DNA from: Devosia nitrariae | GTDB taxonomy: Bacteria; Pseudomonadota; Alphaproteobacteria; Rhizobiales; Devosiaceae | Assembly (NCBI RefSeq): GCF_030160115.1 | Contig: NZ_BSNS01000012.1 | Span: forward strand, 124,001 to 188,000 | Direction of reading: 5' to 3' | Length of the DNA stretch: 64,000 nucleotides | Part shown: positions 19,133 through 28,207 of the stretch, piece by piece | Layout: the number at the start of each line of letters is the position of its first letter | Position numbering within the stretch: the stretch's first letter is position 1 | The notes under the pieces: model-generated | Told to the model about the DNA's origin: nothing | What the model saw: only the letters and a program-made list of their open reading frames with translations | Database searches by the model: none | Translations under genes and position numbers: made by a program

Positions 19133-19744
19133 GCCGGTCGCCTCGGACTGCAGCGCCGAAAGCAATTCGACCTCGGTATCGTAGTTGCCGAGTTCGACCA
19201 TGGCGACCTCGAAGACGTGCACGCGCCGGCGCAACTGCGCCTGCGACTCGGCCTTGGCGGTGATCTGCTCGTCGAGCCGCTCGGCGAACATGTTGGTGCC
19301 CTCGTCGTGCCGCCTGATGCGCTGCCTGAGCCCGCCCAGCGCAGCCATCTCGCTTTCGATGCGTTCGGCCTGGTCGCGTGCGTCCTCGGCATTGTTCCGA
19401 ACCGCGCTGGTCATCATGTCGATGAAATCGACACTCTCGAGCGGAAGCCCAGTATCGACCGCGGTACGCACGGCCGCATCGAACATGTCGGCGAGAACCA
19501 CAGCCACGTCGCTGCGCAATTTGGTCGCGGCCTGCGGGTCGACGACGCCGGTCTCGTCGAACATGCGCCGTGCGTCCGGGTCCGAAAGCACGTCGAACGC
19601 CTTGACGATGGCCATGAACTCGTCGGGGTCGCCTCCCTTGTCGGGATGGGCGGTGCGCACGCGCATGCGATAGGCCGCCTTGACGGCGCCTGCTGCCACT
19701 GTCCGCTCGAGGCCGAGCACGAGATAGGGATCGAAATCGGTCAT
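19130..19744 (-). CDS. J-domain (DnaJ) protein
   Basis: 204 residues from ATG 19744 (the longer frame from 19858 overlaps the LacI promoter). An N-terminal J domain, DPYLVLGLERTVAAGAVKAAYRMRVRTAHPDKGGDPDEF, contains the HPD motif needed to stimulate an Hsp70 ATPase. The remaining 140 residues are helical and charged, probably coiled coil, with no zinc finger or DnaJ C-terminal domain. It is therefore a specialised DnaK co-chaperone with unknown clients. Divergent from the LacI gene. Confidence 0.8.
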   Translation of the reverse strand: MTDFDPYLVLGLERTVAAGAVKAAYRMRVRTAHPDKGGDPDEFMAIVKAFDVLSDPDARRMFDETGVVDPQAATKLRSDVAVVLADMFDAAVRTAVDTGLPLESVDFIDMMTSAVRNNAEDARDQAERIESEMAALGGLRQRIRRHDEGTNMFAERLDEQITAKAESQAQLRRRVHVFEVAMVELGNYDTEVELLSALQSEATG

Positions 19745-19851
19745 GGCCTGCTGATACCAGTTCGCAACGGCCTGTTGAAGGTGTTCCGGCCAACCGCCGG
19801 CAATTGGATTTGTTCCACACCGGTGTAGAATTGTGGCAATAACGAGGAACC

Positions 19852-20895
19852 ATGGCAACCGATACCGACAGCAAGGACGATGGTCCGTCGACAGGCGGGC
19901 CGCGCCGCGCCACCCTCAAGACCATTGCCGAGATCACCGGCCTCAGCCTTTCGACCGTTTCGCTGTCGCTTCGCGGCGGCGCCGCGCTCAAGGAGGAGAC
20001 CCGCCGGCGCGTTGCCGAGGCGGCCGCCCAGGTCGGTTACGTGCCCGACCGAGCCGGCGTGCGCCTGCGAACGGGCAAGACCAATGTCATCACCCTCGTT
20101 CTCGACAGCGGTGAGGAGTCGATCGATTTCGCCCGCCACATGCTTCAGGGGATCGGCGAGGCCATCCGCGGCACCCGCTACCACCTGACGGTTGCCCCCG
20201 AGTTCGACCGCAACACTTCGGTCGACACCATCCGCTACATCCTCGGCAATCGCACCGCAGACGGCGTCATCATCACCCACACCGCCCCCGAGGACCCGAG
20301 GGTGAAGCTGATGATGGAGGCCGGGTTCCCCTTCGTCAGCCACGGGCGCACCCGTTTTGCTGAACCGCACGCCTTCCACGACTTCAACGCGGAAAAGTTC
20401 GTCACCATGGCCGTCGAGCGCCTGGCCGCCAGGGGGCGGCGCCGGCAACTGCTGGTTCTGGGGGAAGCCACGACCACCAACTATGTCAACCTCATCGACG
20501 CGTTCGAGGTCGCGACGGCAGAGGCGGGCGTCATGGGCTCGATCATCGACGCCAAGGTGCCACACCAGCGTACCTCCGAGATGCGCGACTATGGCCGCTT
20601 CCTGGCAGGCGCCGGTGACAGACCCGACGGCATCGTCTGCGACAGCGAGCTGGGCGCCATTGCCCTGATCGGAGGTCTGCAGGACGCGGGGCTCGCCCTC
20701 GGTCGCGATGTCGAGGTCATCGCCAAGCAGACCTCGGACGTGCTGCCGACGTTCTTTCCCTCGGTCGATACCCTTTCCGAGGACATCCACGCGGCCGGCG
20801 TCGAACTGACCCGCCTGCTGCTGCGCCGCATTGCCGGCGAGCCTGCGACTGCCTTGCAGACACTGGGCGAGCCGCTGCCGCACTGGAGGAGTTGA
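19852..20895 (+). CDS. LacI family transcriptional regulator
   Basis: 347 residues. GAGGAA lies upstream of ATG 19852. HTH at about residues 20-45 (TLKTIAEITGLSLSTVSLSLRG, a variant with SLSLRG where LN/LRG hinge entry is expected), followed by a periplasmic-binding-protein-like effector domain (NVITLVLDSGEESIDFARHMLQGIGEAI). Effector unknown, probably a sugar or sugar derivative. Neighbours are a J-domain gene (divergent) and the convergent M81 gene, so its target is not obvious. Confidence 0.88.
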   Translation: MATDTDSKDDGPSTGGPRRATLKTIAEITGLSLSTVSLSLRGGAALKEETRRRVAEAAAQVGYVPDRAGVRLRTGKTNVITLVLDSGEESIDFARHMLQGIGEAIRGTRYHLTVAPEFDRNTSVDTIRYILGNRTADGVIITHTAPEDPRVKLMMEAGFPFVSHGRTRFAEPHAFHDFNAEKFVTMAVERLAARGRRRQLLVLGEATTTNYVNLIDAFEVATAEAGVMGSIIDAKVPHQRTSEMRDYGRFLAGAGDRPDGIVCDSELGAIALIGGLQDAGLALGRDVEVIAKQTSDVLPTFFPSVDTLSEDIHAAGVELTRLLLRRIAGEPATALQTLGEPLPHWRS

Positions 20896-20923
20896 GAGGC
20901 TTGATTGTTGGTGGCTCAGAAAG

Positions 20924-21074
20924 ACCCCTCACCCTGTCCCTCTCCCCAGAGGGGCGAGGGACCCTGTGGATGCGCATGGTACAGCCATAGGCGCCGAGTT
21001 CACCTCGCCCCTCCGGGGAGAGAGCCTGCCCCGGACCTGATCCGGGGTCGGTCCGAAGGACCGGGTGAGGGGTT
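20924..21074. repeat. Palindromic intergenic repeat, family A copy 1
   Basis: About 151 bp between two convergent genes. Outer arms ACCCCTCACCC (20924-20934) and its complement (21063-21073) enclose two smaller hairpins, CTCTCCCCAGAGGGGCGAGG and the CCCCTCCGGGGAG stretch near 21009. Its reverse complement shares several blocks with the element at 39752-39915 (GAGGGGCGAGGTGAACTCG and CCACAGGGTCCC), so they are copies of one dispersed family in opposite orientations. Confidence 0.8.
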
Positions 21075-21081
21075 ACCACCC

Positions 21082-22515
21082 CTACCCTGCCCTCGCCGAA
21101 CGAATAGCCCTCGGCGTCCACTCAAATCCATCATCGAACGGGAAGGTCGGACGTACCTTGTGCTGCCGCGCGAGTCGCTCGACGAACTGATCGACGACGC
21201 CGGGCGAGAGCGCCATGAGGCTGGGATTGGCGATCGGGCCAAGTTCGGGCGAAAGATAGCCGGATTTGACCACGACGATGCGCGCGGTTCTCGGATCAAG
21301 GCCGAGCCGGGTGAAGTCGGCGATGTTGTGGAACGGCCGCCGCCGGGCCGCGAGCACAAGGTCGATGCCGCCGATCGAGACCACCGCCTCGCGCAGCAAA
21401 CCATCCTCGACCGGCAGCAGGTTTTTGACCATGGCCGCGGTCCGCACCGGCGTGCTCGACGTATCGAGGGTCGCCCCAATGCTGAGTTCAACCGTCGCTC
21501 CGATGCCGGCGGCATAGGCCGCGTCTGTAGCCGGTCGGTCGGTGATGCCGGCAAAGACAACGTCCTCTGCATTGCGCGCGATCAGCGCCGCCAGCACCTC
21601 GGCGCGGTCCCCGACCCCACCGCCGGTTGGATTGTCCCCGGATTCGGCCAGTACCACCGGCCCGGTCGCCGAGGCGACGGCCGCATCCACGCACTCCTCG
21701 ATGCTGCCGGTCGTCGTGCCGAAAACGAAATTGCGCCGGATATTCCAGTAGTCATTGGCGAGGCTCTCGGCGATCCTCTCCTGCAACTCCGGATCAGTAC
21801 CGGTAACGAGCGCAGCGGCGGTCGCGCGCGGTTCGTCCGCCCAGACATAGCCGACTTGGAACGAAGCGTCCCAGATACCCACCGGCTCCTCGATTTCGCT
21901 GAAGCGCGCATAAAAGCTGCGGCCCGGCTCGTCCTGCGTGCTGGTGCGTTCCCCTGGCAGCAGCACCGGCACCGGCACCCAGACCAGCGAGGGCCTGACC
22001 CCCGTGCGCAGGGCCCTCACCAGCATGTCGACCGCGCGCCTCATGGTGTCGGGCACGTCGATATGGGGGGCAGTGCGGTAGGTCGAAAACATATCGAGGC
22101 TGTCGACGATGCGCTGGCTGGCATTGCCGTGCAGGTCATAGCTCGCCGAAATGAGGACATCAGGCCCCACCACCGAGCGCACCGCTGAGATGAAATCGCC
22201 CTCGGCATCGAACATGCCCTCGACAAACATGGCCCCATGCATGGCAAGATACACGCCATCGACCGGCAGCGCCGCCTTCAGCCCCGCCAGGATCTCCGCC
22301 TTCCAGGCCTCATAGATGCCGCGTTCCACCGGCCCGCCGGCAATGGCGCGCGCGTGAAGGATGGTGACGAACTCCGCCGGAAAATGCGTCAGGAACTCGA
22401 AATACCCATCCTTGGCCATTGCCGCACCCCGCAGCACGCGGAACTCCGGCTCACGGATGAGCACAGGATTATAGGTGCTGCACTCGGTATGCAGGCCGGC
22501 AACAGCGATGCGCAT
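21082..22515 (-). CDS. M81 family metallopeptidase (MlrC-like)
   Basis: 477 residues, full length for the family. N-terminal MlrC domain starts MRIAVAGLHTECSTYNP; metal-binding positions are expected at the MHGAM and SYDLHGN motifs. The C-terminal MlrC_C domain carries ESGDNPTGGGVGD. MlrC was described in microcystin degradation, but most homologues sit in catabolic or ABC transport loci with unknown substrates. Divergent from the ROK regulator, with 189 bp carrying a likely operator pair. Confidence 0.88.
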   Translation of the reverse strand: MRIAVAGLHTECSTYNPVLIREPEFRVLRGAAMAKDGYFEFLTHFPAEFVTILHARAIAGGPVERGIYEAWKAEILAGLKAALPVDGVYLAMHGAMFVEGMFDAEGDFISAVRSVVGPDVLISASYDLHGNASQRIVDSLDMFSTYRTAPHIDVPDTMRRAVDMLVRALRTGVRPSLVWVPVPVLLPGERTSTQDEPGRSFYARFSEIEEPVGIWDASFQVGYVWADEPRATAAALVTGTDPELQERIAESLANDYWNIRRNFVFGTTTGSIEECVDAAVASATGPVVLAESGDNPTGGGVGDRAEVLAALIARNAEDVVFAGITDRPATDAAYAAGIGATVELSIGATLDTSSTPVRTAAMVKNLLPVEDGLLREAVVSIGGIDLVLAARRRPFHNIADFTRLGLDPRTARIVVVKSGYLSPELGPIANPSLMALSPGVVDQFVERLARQHKVRPTFPFDDGFEWTPRAIRSARAG

Positions 22516-22645
22516 GGGAACCTCTCGGGCGGAATGTCAGGTGAATAGTGGCACGCGGATTAGGGCTGTCAACCGCGACCGATGCTACAGGTTTTGTTGC
22601 TTCCGAAAACTAAAACGGCACTCTGAGCCTTGCCCTGCAATATAA

Positions 22646-22687
22646 GTTGACGAACAGACCAAAAACTGGGCGATAAGTTCACTGAAC
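22646..22687. promoter_or_regulatory. Probable tandem operator for the ROK regulator
   Basis: Two similar boxes: GTTGACGAAC (22646-22655) and the perfect palindrome GTTCACTGAAC (22677-22687), each embedded in ATAAGTT...GAACAG. Their starts are 31 bp apart, close to three helical turns. They lie just before the ROK regulator start and in the divergent promoter region of the M81 gene, as expected for autoregulation. Confidence 0.5.
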
Positions 22688-22704
22688 AGGCCGTTGGAGC
22701 TCCA

Positions 22705-23856
22705 ATGCCGGCAATGGCGCGCAAATTCAATGCCTCGCAGCAGGCGATGATCCACCTCATCGCCACCATGGGCCCGCTGAGCCGCACGCGCCTGGCGCGG
22801 GCCCTCGGCGTCGGGAAACCGGCACTGACGGCGCTGACCCGCACCCTGATCGAGGCGGGCATCGTGCTCGAGGCGCGCGAGGAAGCCGAAGAGCCGCGCC
22901 AGGGCCGCCCCTCGATGCTGCTCGCCATGAATCCCGATTATGGTTATTTCGCCGGCGTTTCCATTACGCTCGAGCAGCCGGTGCTGGTGCTGGTCGACCT
23001 CGTCGGCCACGTTACGGCCCGCGTCGAACTGCCCTTCTCGCGCGACCCCGATACCGTTGCTGCCCAGATCGCCGAGGGCGTGGATGTGCTGATCGCCGAG
23101 GCCGGCATTCCGCGCGAGCGGCTCTTTGGCATCGGCGTTGCCGTTTCAGGGCTGGTCGATGCCGGGCACGAGATCTGCCTCAACTCCACCCATCTCGATT
23201 GGCACAACATCCCCCTCGCCCGCCTCATTCGCGAAAAGACGGGCCTGCCCGCCTATCTCGAGAACGACGCCAAGACCGCCGCCACGCGTGAAAAGCTCTT
23301 CGGCGAAGCGCGCATCCTCGACGACTTCGCCGTCGTCACCATCGGCGACGGCGTCGGCTGCGCCAGCTTTATCGACGGCAAGCTGAGGCGCGGACACAAT
23401 GGCGGTGCCGGCGAAATCGCCCACACCACCGTCGAGACGGGCGGCCGGCCGTGCAAATGCGGCAAGCGCGGCTGCCTCGACACTGTCGCTGCTCCCGGCG
23501 CGATCCTCCACGACGCCCGTGGCGCGGGCCTCAAGGTCGCGACAATCGCCGAGATCGAGCATCTGGCTGCCCGCAACGATCCCGTGGCGCTGGACGTGCT
23601 GCACAGGGCCGGCGCGACGCTCGGTGCCGTCATCGCCCATCTGGTTCAGGTCAACGATCCGGAAGCAGTATTCGTCATCGACACCAGTGCTGCCATTGGC
23701 ACGCTGATCCGCACCCTCATCCAGCAAACCGTCGGCGCCAACGTACTCCCCGATATGGGCGCCACACTCCGCCTCACCTTCAGCCGCGTCTCGGGCGATT
23801 TCTGGTCGCAGACCGCCGCGAGCGTTGCTGCCCACAAATTCTTCGTGCCCGATTGA
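22705..23856 (+). CDS. ROK family transcriptional regulator
   Basis: 383 residues. An N-terminal winged helix (QQAMIHLIATMGPLSRTRLARALGVGKPALTALTRTLIEAG) is followed by a ROK sugar-kinase-like domain with the zinc motif CKCGKRGCLD and ENDAKTAATRE. This NagC/XylR-like arrangement senses a sugar or sugar phosphate. GGAG precedes the ATG. It heads a three-gene unit with a ROK kinase and CutC and probably controls them and the divergent M81 gene. Confidence 0.9.
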   Translation: MPAMARKFNASQQAMIHLIATMGPLSRTRLARALGVGKPALTALTRTLIEAGIVLEAREEAEEPRQGRPSMLLAMNPDYGYFAGVSITLEQPVLVLVDLVGHVTARVELPFSRDPDTVAAQIAEGVDVLIAEAGIPRERLFGIGVAVSGLVDAGHEICLNSTHLDWHNIPLARLIREKTGLPAYLENDAKTAATREKLFGEARILDDFAVVTIGDGVGCASFIDGKLRRGHNGGAGEIAHTTVETGGRPCKCGKRGCLDTVAAPGAILHDARGAGLKVATIAEIEHLAARNDPVALDVLHRAGATLGAVIAHLVQVNDPEAVFVIDTSAAIGTLIRTLIQQTVGANVLPDMGATLRLTFSRVSGDFWSQTAASVAAHKFFVPD

Positions 23857-23866
23857 GGACGCCGCA

Positions 23867-24781
23867 ATGATCGTCTGCTTCGACATCGGCGGCTCGGCCA
23901 TCAAGACGGCGACCGCGACAAGCCCGGCGGACATGAGGATGCTCGGCCGCCGGCCGACGCCGCTCGATGATTTCGACGCCTTCGTCGCAGCCCTCGCCGG
24001 CGCCATCGACGAGGCCCAGGCCCCTGCGGGCGCTCCCGTCGCCATCTCGATCACCGGCGTCGTCGACCCGGCTGACGGCGTCATCAAATGCGCCAACATC
24101 CCGGCCGTCGACGGGCTGCGGCTTGCCGACATGCTCTCGCGCCGCCTCGAACGGCCCGTACGGATCGCCAACGACGCCGACTGCTTCGCCTTGGCCGAGG
24201 CCGGCATGGGTGCCGGACGCGGCCATTCGATCGTCTTCGGCGCGATCCTTGGGACCGGGGTCGGCGGCGGCCTCGTCATCGACGGCCGGCTGGTGACGGG
24301 TGCCGGCGGCTTTGCCGGCGAGTGGGGGCATGGACCGGTGGCCGCGACCCGCGCCGGTAATCCACCCGTCGACATCCCGCGCCTACCCTGCGGCTGCGGG
24401 CTCGCGGGGTGCGTCGACACCATCGGCGGCGCGCGCGGCATGGAACGGCTGCACAAGCACCTGCATGCACGTGAACTCATGAGCCATGAGATCGTCACCG
24501 CCTGGGACGCCGGAGACGCGGCGGCCACACGCACCGTCGAGGTTCAGGTCGACCTCCTCGCCGGTCCTCTCGCGCTGGTCGCCAATGTGGTTGGCGCCGA
24601 TATCATTCCGGTCGGTGGAGGTCTCGCCAATTCCGCGCGCTTTGTTGCGGTGCTCGACGAGGCGGTGCGCGCGCGCATTCTGCGCAAGGCCGCCACCCCG
24701 CTGGTGGTGCCGGGCACGTGCCGGAACGAACCTGGCCTCATCGGTGCGGCCCTGCTGGGTTTCTCGGGAACCGCCACATGA
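23867..24781 (+). CDS. ROK family sugar kinase
   Basis: 304 residues from ATG 23867, 10 bp after the ROK regulator. The phosphate loop FDIGGSAIKTA, catalytic ANDADCFALAE, the E-x-GH segment GEWGHGPVA and the zinc motif CGCGLAGCVDT are all present. Resembles N-acetylmannosamine/N-acetylglucosamine or fructokinase-type ROK kinases; substrate cannot be decided. Overlaps cutC by ATGA. Confidence 0.87.
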   Translation: MIVCFDIGGSAIKTATATSPADMRMLGRRPTPLDDFDAFVAALAGAIDEAQAPAGAPVAISITGVVDPADGVIKCANIPAVDGLRLADMLSRRLERPVRIANDADCFALAEAGMGAGRGHSIVFGAILGTGVGGGLVIDGRLVTGAGGFAGEWGHGPVAATRAGNPPVDIPRLPCGCGLAGCVDTIGGARGMERLHKHLHARELMSHEIVTAWDAGDAAATRTVEVQVDLLAGPLALVANVVGADIIPVGGGLANSARFVAVLDEAVRARILRKAATPLVVPGTCRNEPGLIGAALLGFSGTAT

Positions 24782-25545
24782 GCCGCATCCTGCTTGAGAT
24801 CTGCGTCGCCGACGTCGAAAGCCTCGATGCCGCCATCGAAGGCGGTGCGGACCGCATCGAACTCTGCTCGGCACTGGAGCTTGGCGGTCTCACCCCCTCC
24901 CCCGGCCTCATGCGCCGGGCGGCGCAGGCGCCGATCCCCGTCTATGCGATGATCCGCCCGCGCGCCGGCGACTTCGTCTTCGATGCGCGTGAGGCCGAGA
25001 TCATGCTCGCCGACATTACGGCGGCGGGCGAAGCGGGACTTGCCGGCGTCGTGCTCGGCGCGTCGCAACCGGACGGCACGCTCGATGCCGACCTGCTCGC
25101 GCGCCTGACCACCGTTGCCGGCGACCTCGGCACCACGCTCCACCGCGCCTTCGACATGGCCCCCGACCTCGGCGCGGCGCTCGAAATCGCGATCGAAATC
25201 GGCTTCGAGCGCATCCTGACTTCGGGTGGCGCCAAGTCGGCGGCCGAGGGCGTCGACAGCCTCAAGCACCTTGTTGTCAGAGCCGGGGAGCGGATTACAG
25301 TCATGGCGGGATCGGGCGTGCGTGCGGCCAACGCCGCCGCTCTCCTGACCCACGTGCCGCTGAAGGAAGTCCATGCCTCCTGTGCGCTGCCGGTCGCACA
25401 GAATCCTGCAGCTGCCGGTTTCGGCTTTACCACCGCAGCGCGGGGAGTGACGAGCCGCGCCGAAGTGCGGGCGTTGCGTGCCACGCTCGACGCAGCCGCG
25501 CCGAGCATTTTTGCGGTTCGAAAACGCGACGGCTCAGCAACTTAG
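24778..25545 (+). CDS. cutC: CutC family protein (copper homeostasis-type TIM barrel)
   Basis: 255 residues from the ATG that overlaps the kinase stop. LLEICVADVESLDAAIEGGADRIELCSALELGGLTPSPGL and the AFDM, LTSGG and MAGSGV stretches are diagnostic. CutC was named for copper tolerance, but the TIM barrel and the recurring linkage with sugar or amino-sugar genes, as here with a ROK kinase, suggest a metabolic role. The TAG stop is part of a small palindromic repeat. Confidence 0.9.
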   Translation: MSRILLEICVADVESLDAAIEGGADRIELCSALELGGLTPSPGLMRRAAQAPIPVYAMIRPRAGDFVFDAREAEIMLADITAAGEAGLAGVVLGASQPDGTLDADLLARLTTVAGDLGTTLHRAFDMAPDLGAALEIAIEIGFERILTSGGAKSAAEGVDSLKHLVVRAGERITVMAGSGVRAANAAALLTHVPLKEVHASCALPVAQNPAAAGFGFTTAARGVTSRAEVRALRATLDAAAPSIFAVRKRDGSAT

Positions 25546-25585
25546 AGCTTCCGTTCTGATACAATAAGAGCGGGAAAAGGCTCTA
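25543..25585. repeat. Small palindromic repeat overlapping the cutC stop
   Basis: TAGAGC at 25543 pairs with GCTCTA ending at 25585, with imperfect inner complementarity (TCCGTTCT against AGAGCGGGA). The form is typical of short dispersed palindromes in Hyphomicrobiales genomes. It lies at the gene end and could act as a transcript-stabilising hairpin. Confidence 0.5.
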
Positions 25586-25636
25586 GCCATCGCGCCACTT
25601 TTGCGCATACTCACCAGCCGATCGGAGGAGGACCTC

Positions 25637-26014
25637 ATGCTCTACGCGGTGCTTTGCTACAACGACGAGAACGCCGTCGCCACCTGGACCAAGGAAGAGG
25701 ACGATGCCTGCATGGCCCGGCTGACGGAGGTCACGCAGCGAATGCAGGTTAAAGGCAAGCTCGGACCTGTCGCGCGTCTCAGGGATACGAACGAAGCGCG
25801 CACGCTCCGCAAGAACGGGGAAAGGCCGATGGTCGTCGACGGGCCCTTCGCCGAAACCAAGGAGCAGTTCCTCGGCTTCTACGTCGTCGACTGCGACACC
25901 ATCGGCGAGGTCGAGGACTTCGCCCGCGAGCTCGCTGCCGCCAACCCCGGCGCGGGCTCCTACGAGATCCGCCCGCTCTCCCTCTATATGCCGAGCGCCC
26001 TGCCGGCTGCCTGA
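25637..26014 (+). CDS. YciI family protein
   Basis: 125 residues from ATG 25637 with GGAGGAGG upstream. One YCII dimeric alpha-beta domain: MLYAVLCYNDENAV at the start and the hallmark DGPFAETKEQFLGFYVVDC. Such proteins often accompany ECF sigma factors, but none is here. Function unknown, possibly a small-molecule enzyme. Convergent with aztD. Confidence 0.85.
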   Translation: MLYAVLCYNDENAVATWTKEEDDACMARLTEVTQRMQVKGKLGPVARLRDTNEARTLRKNGERPMVVDGPFAETKEQFLGFYVVDCDTIGEVEDFARELAAANPGAGSYEIRPLSLYMPSALPAA

Positions 26015-26075
26015 TTGTTCGCGGCTGTCGCCGCTAAACCGGCCCGCCCGACCGAATGCCGGGCGGACCGCGCTT

Positions 26076-27275
26076 TTAGTGGCTCTCACCGGAGCCGCCG
26101 AGCGCGACGATGTTGTAGGGCATGCCCTCCACGGGAATATCCCTGTCGAGAGCAAAGCTCTCGGTGTCGACGATGTGGATCGTCCCCTCCAGCGGGTCGG
26201 TGACGGCGATCTCGCCGCCGGCAGCTGCGATGCGCGGACGCGGCAGGCTCCATTCCCCGTCCATCGAATAGGGCTGCGTGACCGCGAGCGACCGGCTGAT
26301 CGTACCGGCAACGATGTCGATCTCGTTGAGCACGCCATCCTCGGTCAGGACATAGGCAAAGCCGGCGCGCGCCGGATCGACGACGAAATGCACGCGCCGC
26401 GTCGGCAGATCGACGAGACGGAAGGGCGCCTCGTCGGCGGGATCGATGATGGCGACGCGGTCGGCGCCGTAATTGCCGAGCCAGTACTTGAGCCCGACGC
26501 CGCCAAGGAGCGTGGTGGTCTTGCCTTCCGGCAGATCCTCACCATAGGCCAGGAAGCTGATCTGCGACCCTTCAGCGCCCTCATCGACGAAGAGGAGGCC
26601 GGTCGCGCAGGCGATGGCGAGCGTGTGGCCGGAAGTGGCCTCGCCGTGGAGGTTCGGGCACTCGTGGAGCTCGCCGATCGGTTTGCCCTCGGCATCGAAG
26701 ACATCGACGCCGACCGGTAGAGCCGTGGGATCGTCGACATTGGGCCGGCTCATCAGGATATGATCCCCGACCGGCGCGGCAACGCCGTGATGCGGCGCTG
26801 CGGTGGCGAACGTGCGCACGGCAGCGTCGTCCGCCAGCAAGTCGCGCTCCGTAACGAGCTGCGCCGTGCCCTCGCCATCGAAGAACACGGCGATCTCGCC
26901 ATCGTGCTCGACGAAGTGCACGGGCCGGTCGCCTTCAATAGCGATGTCGAGCAGTTCCGGATTGGCTACTTCGAGATCGCCGTGATCCCCATGGTCCTCG
27001 AAAGTGAGGCCCGAAGAGATGACCGAGACACGGCCGCCGGCTCCCTGGACAGCGTAGACGGCAGCCTTGCTTTCGGTGATGTAGAGGGCGGCGGGCGAGG
27101 AAACTGCGAAGGCGCCGAGTTCGTCTCCCGTTTCGAGGTCGATGGCGCGCACGACCGGTTCGCCATGGTCGGCAACGAACAACCTCCAGGTGGAAACGGC
27201 TTCCTGTGCAGGGGCCGCGAGCGTCGCGGCGACAAGCACCAGTGCCGCGCCTGCCGTCAACGTGGTCAGTCGCAT
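26076..27275 (-). CDS. aztD: Periplasmic zinc metallochaperone AztD
   Basis: 399 residues. Signal peptide MRLTTLTAGAALVLVAATLAAPAQ, then a seven-bladed beta-propeller (WRLFVADHGEPVVRAIDLETGDELGAF). The His/Asp-rich loop EDHGDHGDLE and further loops with APHHG and ECPNLHGE fit zinc binding. AztD passes zinc to the AztC binding protein of the AztABC importer. No aztABC genes are adjacent, so this copy is separated from its transporter. Two palindromes resembling Zur sites precede it. Confidence 0.88.
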   Translation of the reverse strand: MRLTTLTAGAALVLVAATLAAPAQEAVSTWRLFVADHGEPVVRAIDLETGDELGAFAVSSPAALYITESKAAVYAVQGAGGRVSVISSGLTFEDHGDHGDLEVANPELLDIAIEGDRPVHFVEHDGEIAVFFDGEGTAQLVTERDLLADDAAVRTFATAAPHHGVAAPVGDHILMSRPNVDDPTALPVGVDVFDAEGKPIGELHECPNLHGEATSGHTLAIACATGLLFVDEGAEGSQISFLAYGEDLPEGKTTTLLGGVGLKYWLGNYGADRVAIIDPADEAPFRLVDLPTRRVHFVVDPARAGFAYVLTEDGVLNEIDIVAGTISRSLAVTQPYSMDGEWSLPRPRIAAAGGEIAVTDPLEGTIHIVDTESFALDRDIPVEGMPYNIVALGGSGESH

Positions 27276-27285
27276 CGATATCTCC

Positions 27286-27301
27286 TAATGTTATTACATT
27301 A
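27286..27301. promoter_or_regulatory. Zur-like palindrome, proximal
   Basis: TAATGTTATTACATTA with perfect 6-bp arms (TAATGT/ACATTA), 10 bp upstream of the aztD start codon. The AT-rich palindrome resembles alphaproteobacterial Zur boxes. A position over the ribosome-binding site suits repression. Confidence 0.6.
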
Positions 27302-27356
27302 CAGATCTAGTTCGAGGTTCGCCCAGGAAGGCGGATAGAACGATACTTCCTATCTG

Positions 27357-27372
27357 TAATGTTATTACATAA
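27357..27372. promoter_or_regulatory. Zur-like palindrome, distal
   Basis: TAATGTTATTACATAA, identical to the proximal box in its first 14 bases and 71 bp away. The two boxes bracket the only plausible promoter of aztD. The nearest gene on the other side (cobM) ends here, so both sites should serve aztD. Confidence 0.6.
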
Positions 27373-27448
27373 TCAAGCGAGAGTTGGACTTTTCCGCAAG
27401 TACGTGGACGGCCCCATCGCGTGTGACAGGAGCTGTTGCGTCGCCTGG

Positions 27449-28207
27449 TTAGTCTCTACCGCGAAACCGGCGCTGGTAATCCGAATCGTAGAGAGCGCTC
27501 TCGCGGAAGCCTTCGGCCGAGAGCGTGCGACCGACGAGGATCAGGGCAGTGCGCGCGATGGGGTCGGCGGCGAGTTTGCCGACGATATCGGCAAGCGTGC
27601 CCATGATGATCGTCTCGTCGGGCCAGGATGCGCGGGCAACCACCGCAACGGGGCAGTCGGGCCCATAGAGGGGCGTGAGTTCGGCAACGACATCGTCGAT
27701 CGCGTGGATGGCGAGGTGGATGGCGAGGGTCGCGCCCGACCGGGCGAAAGTGGCAAGCGTCTCGCCCCCTGGCATGGGCGAGGCGCGGCCGGAAACGCGG
27801 GTGAGCACCAGGCTTTGCGCAATACCAGGAAGGGTGAGCTCACGTCTCAGTGCCGCGGCGGCGGCGGCAAAAGCGGGAACGCCAGGCGTCATCGTATAGG
27901 CGATGCCATGCTTTTCGAGGCGCCGGACTTGTTCGGCGACAGCGCTCCACACGGAGAGGTCCCCCGAGTGCAGCCGGGCGACGTCCTGCCCGGCGGCATC
28001 GGCCTTGAGGTACTCGGCCTCGATCTCATCGAGAGAAAGCGGCGCGGTGTCGACGAGGCGGGCGTCGGCCGGGCACCAGGCCAGCATCTCGCGCGGCACG
28101 ATGGAGCCGGCGTAGAGGCAGACCGGGCAACGCACCAGAAGGTCACGGCCGCGCACGGTGATGAGATCGGCGGCTCCGGGCCCTGCGCCGATGAAGTGGA
28201 CGGTCAC
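27449..28207 (-). CDS. cobM: Precorrin-4 C11-methyltransferase
   Basis: 252 residues from the GTG at 28207 that overlaps the cobL stop (GTGA). A tetrapyrrole methylase: [32 protein letters not shown] and [15 protein letters not shown] identify CobM, which methylates precorrin-4 to precorrin-5 with SAM. Last gene of the operon cobF-G-H-I-J-L-M. Confidence 0.93.
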   Translation of the reverse strand: MTVHFIGAGPGAADLITVRGRDLLVRCPVCLYAGSIVPREMLAWCPADARLVDTAPLSLDEIEAEYLKADAAGQDVARLHSGDLSVWSAVAEQVRRLEKHGIAYTMTPGVPAFAAAAAALRRELTLPGIAQSLVLTRVSGRASPMPGGETLATFARSGATLAIHLAIHAIDDVVAELTPLYGPDCPVAVVARASWPDETIIMGTLADIVGKLAADPIARTALILVGRTLSAEGFRESALYDSDYQRRFRGRD

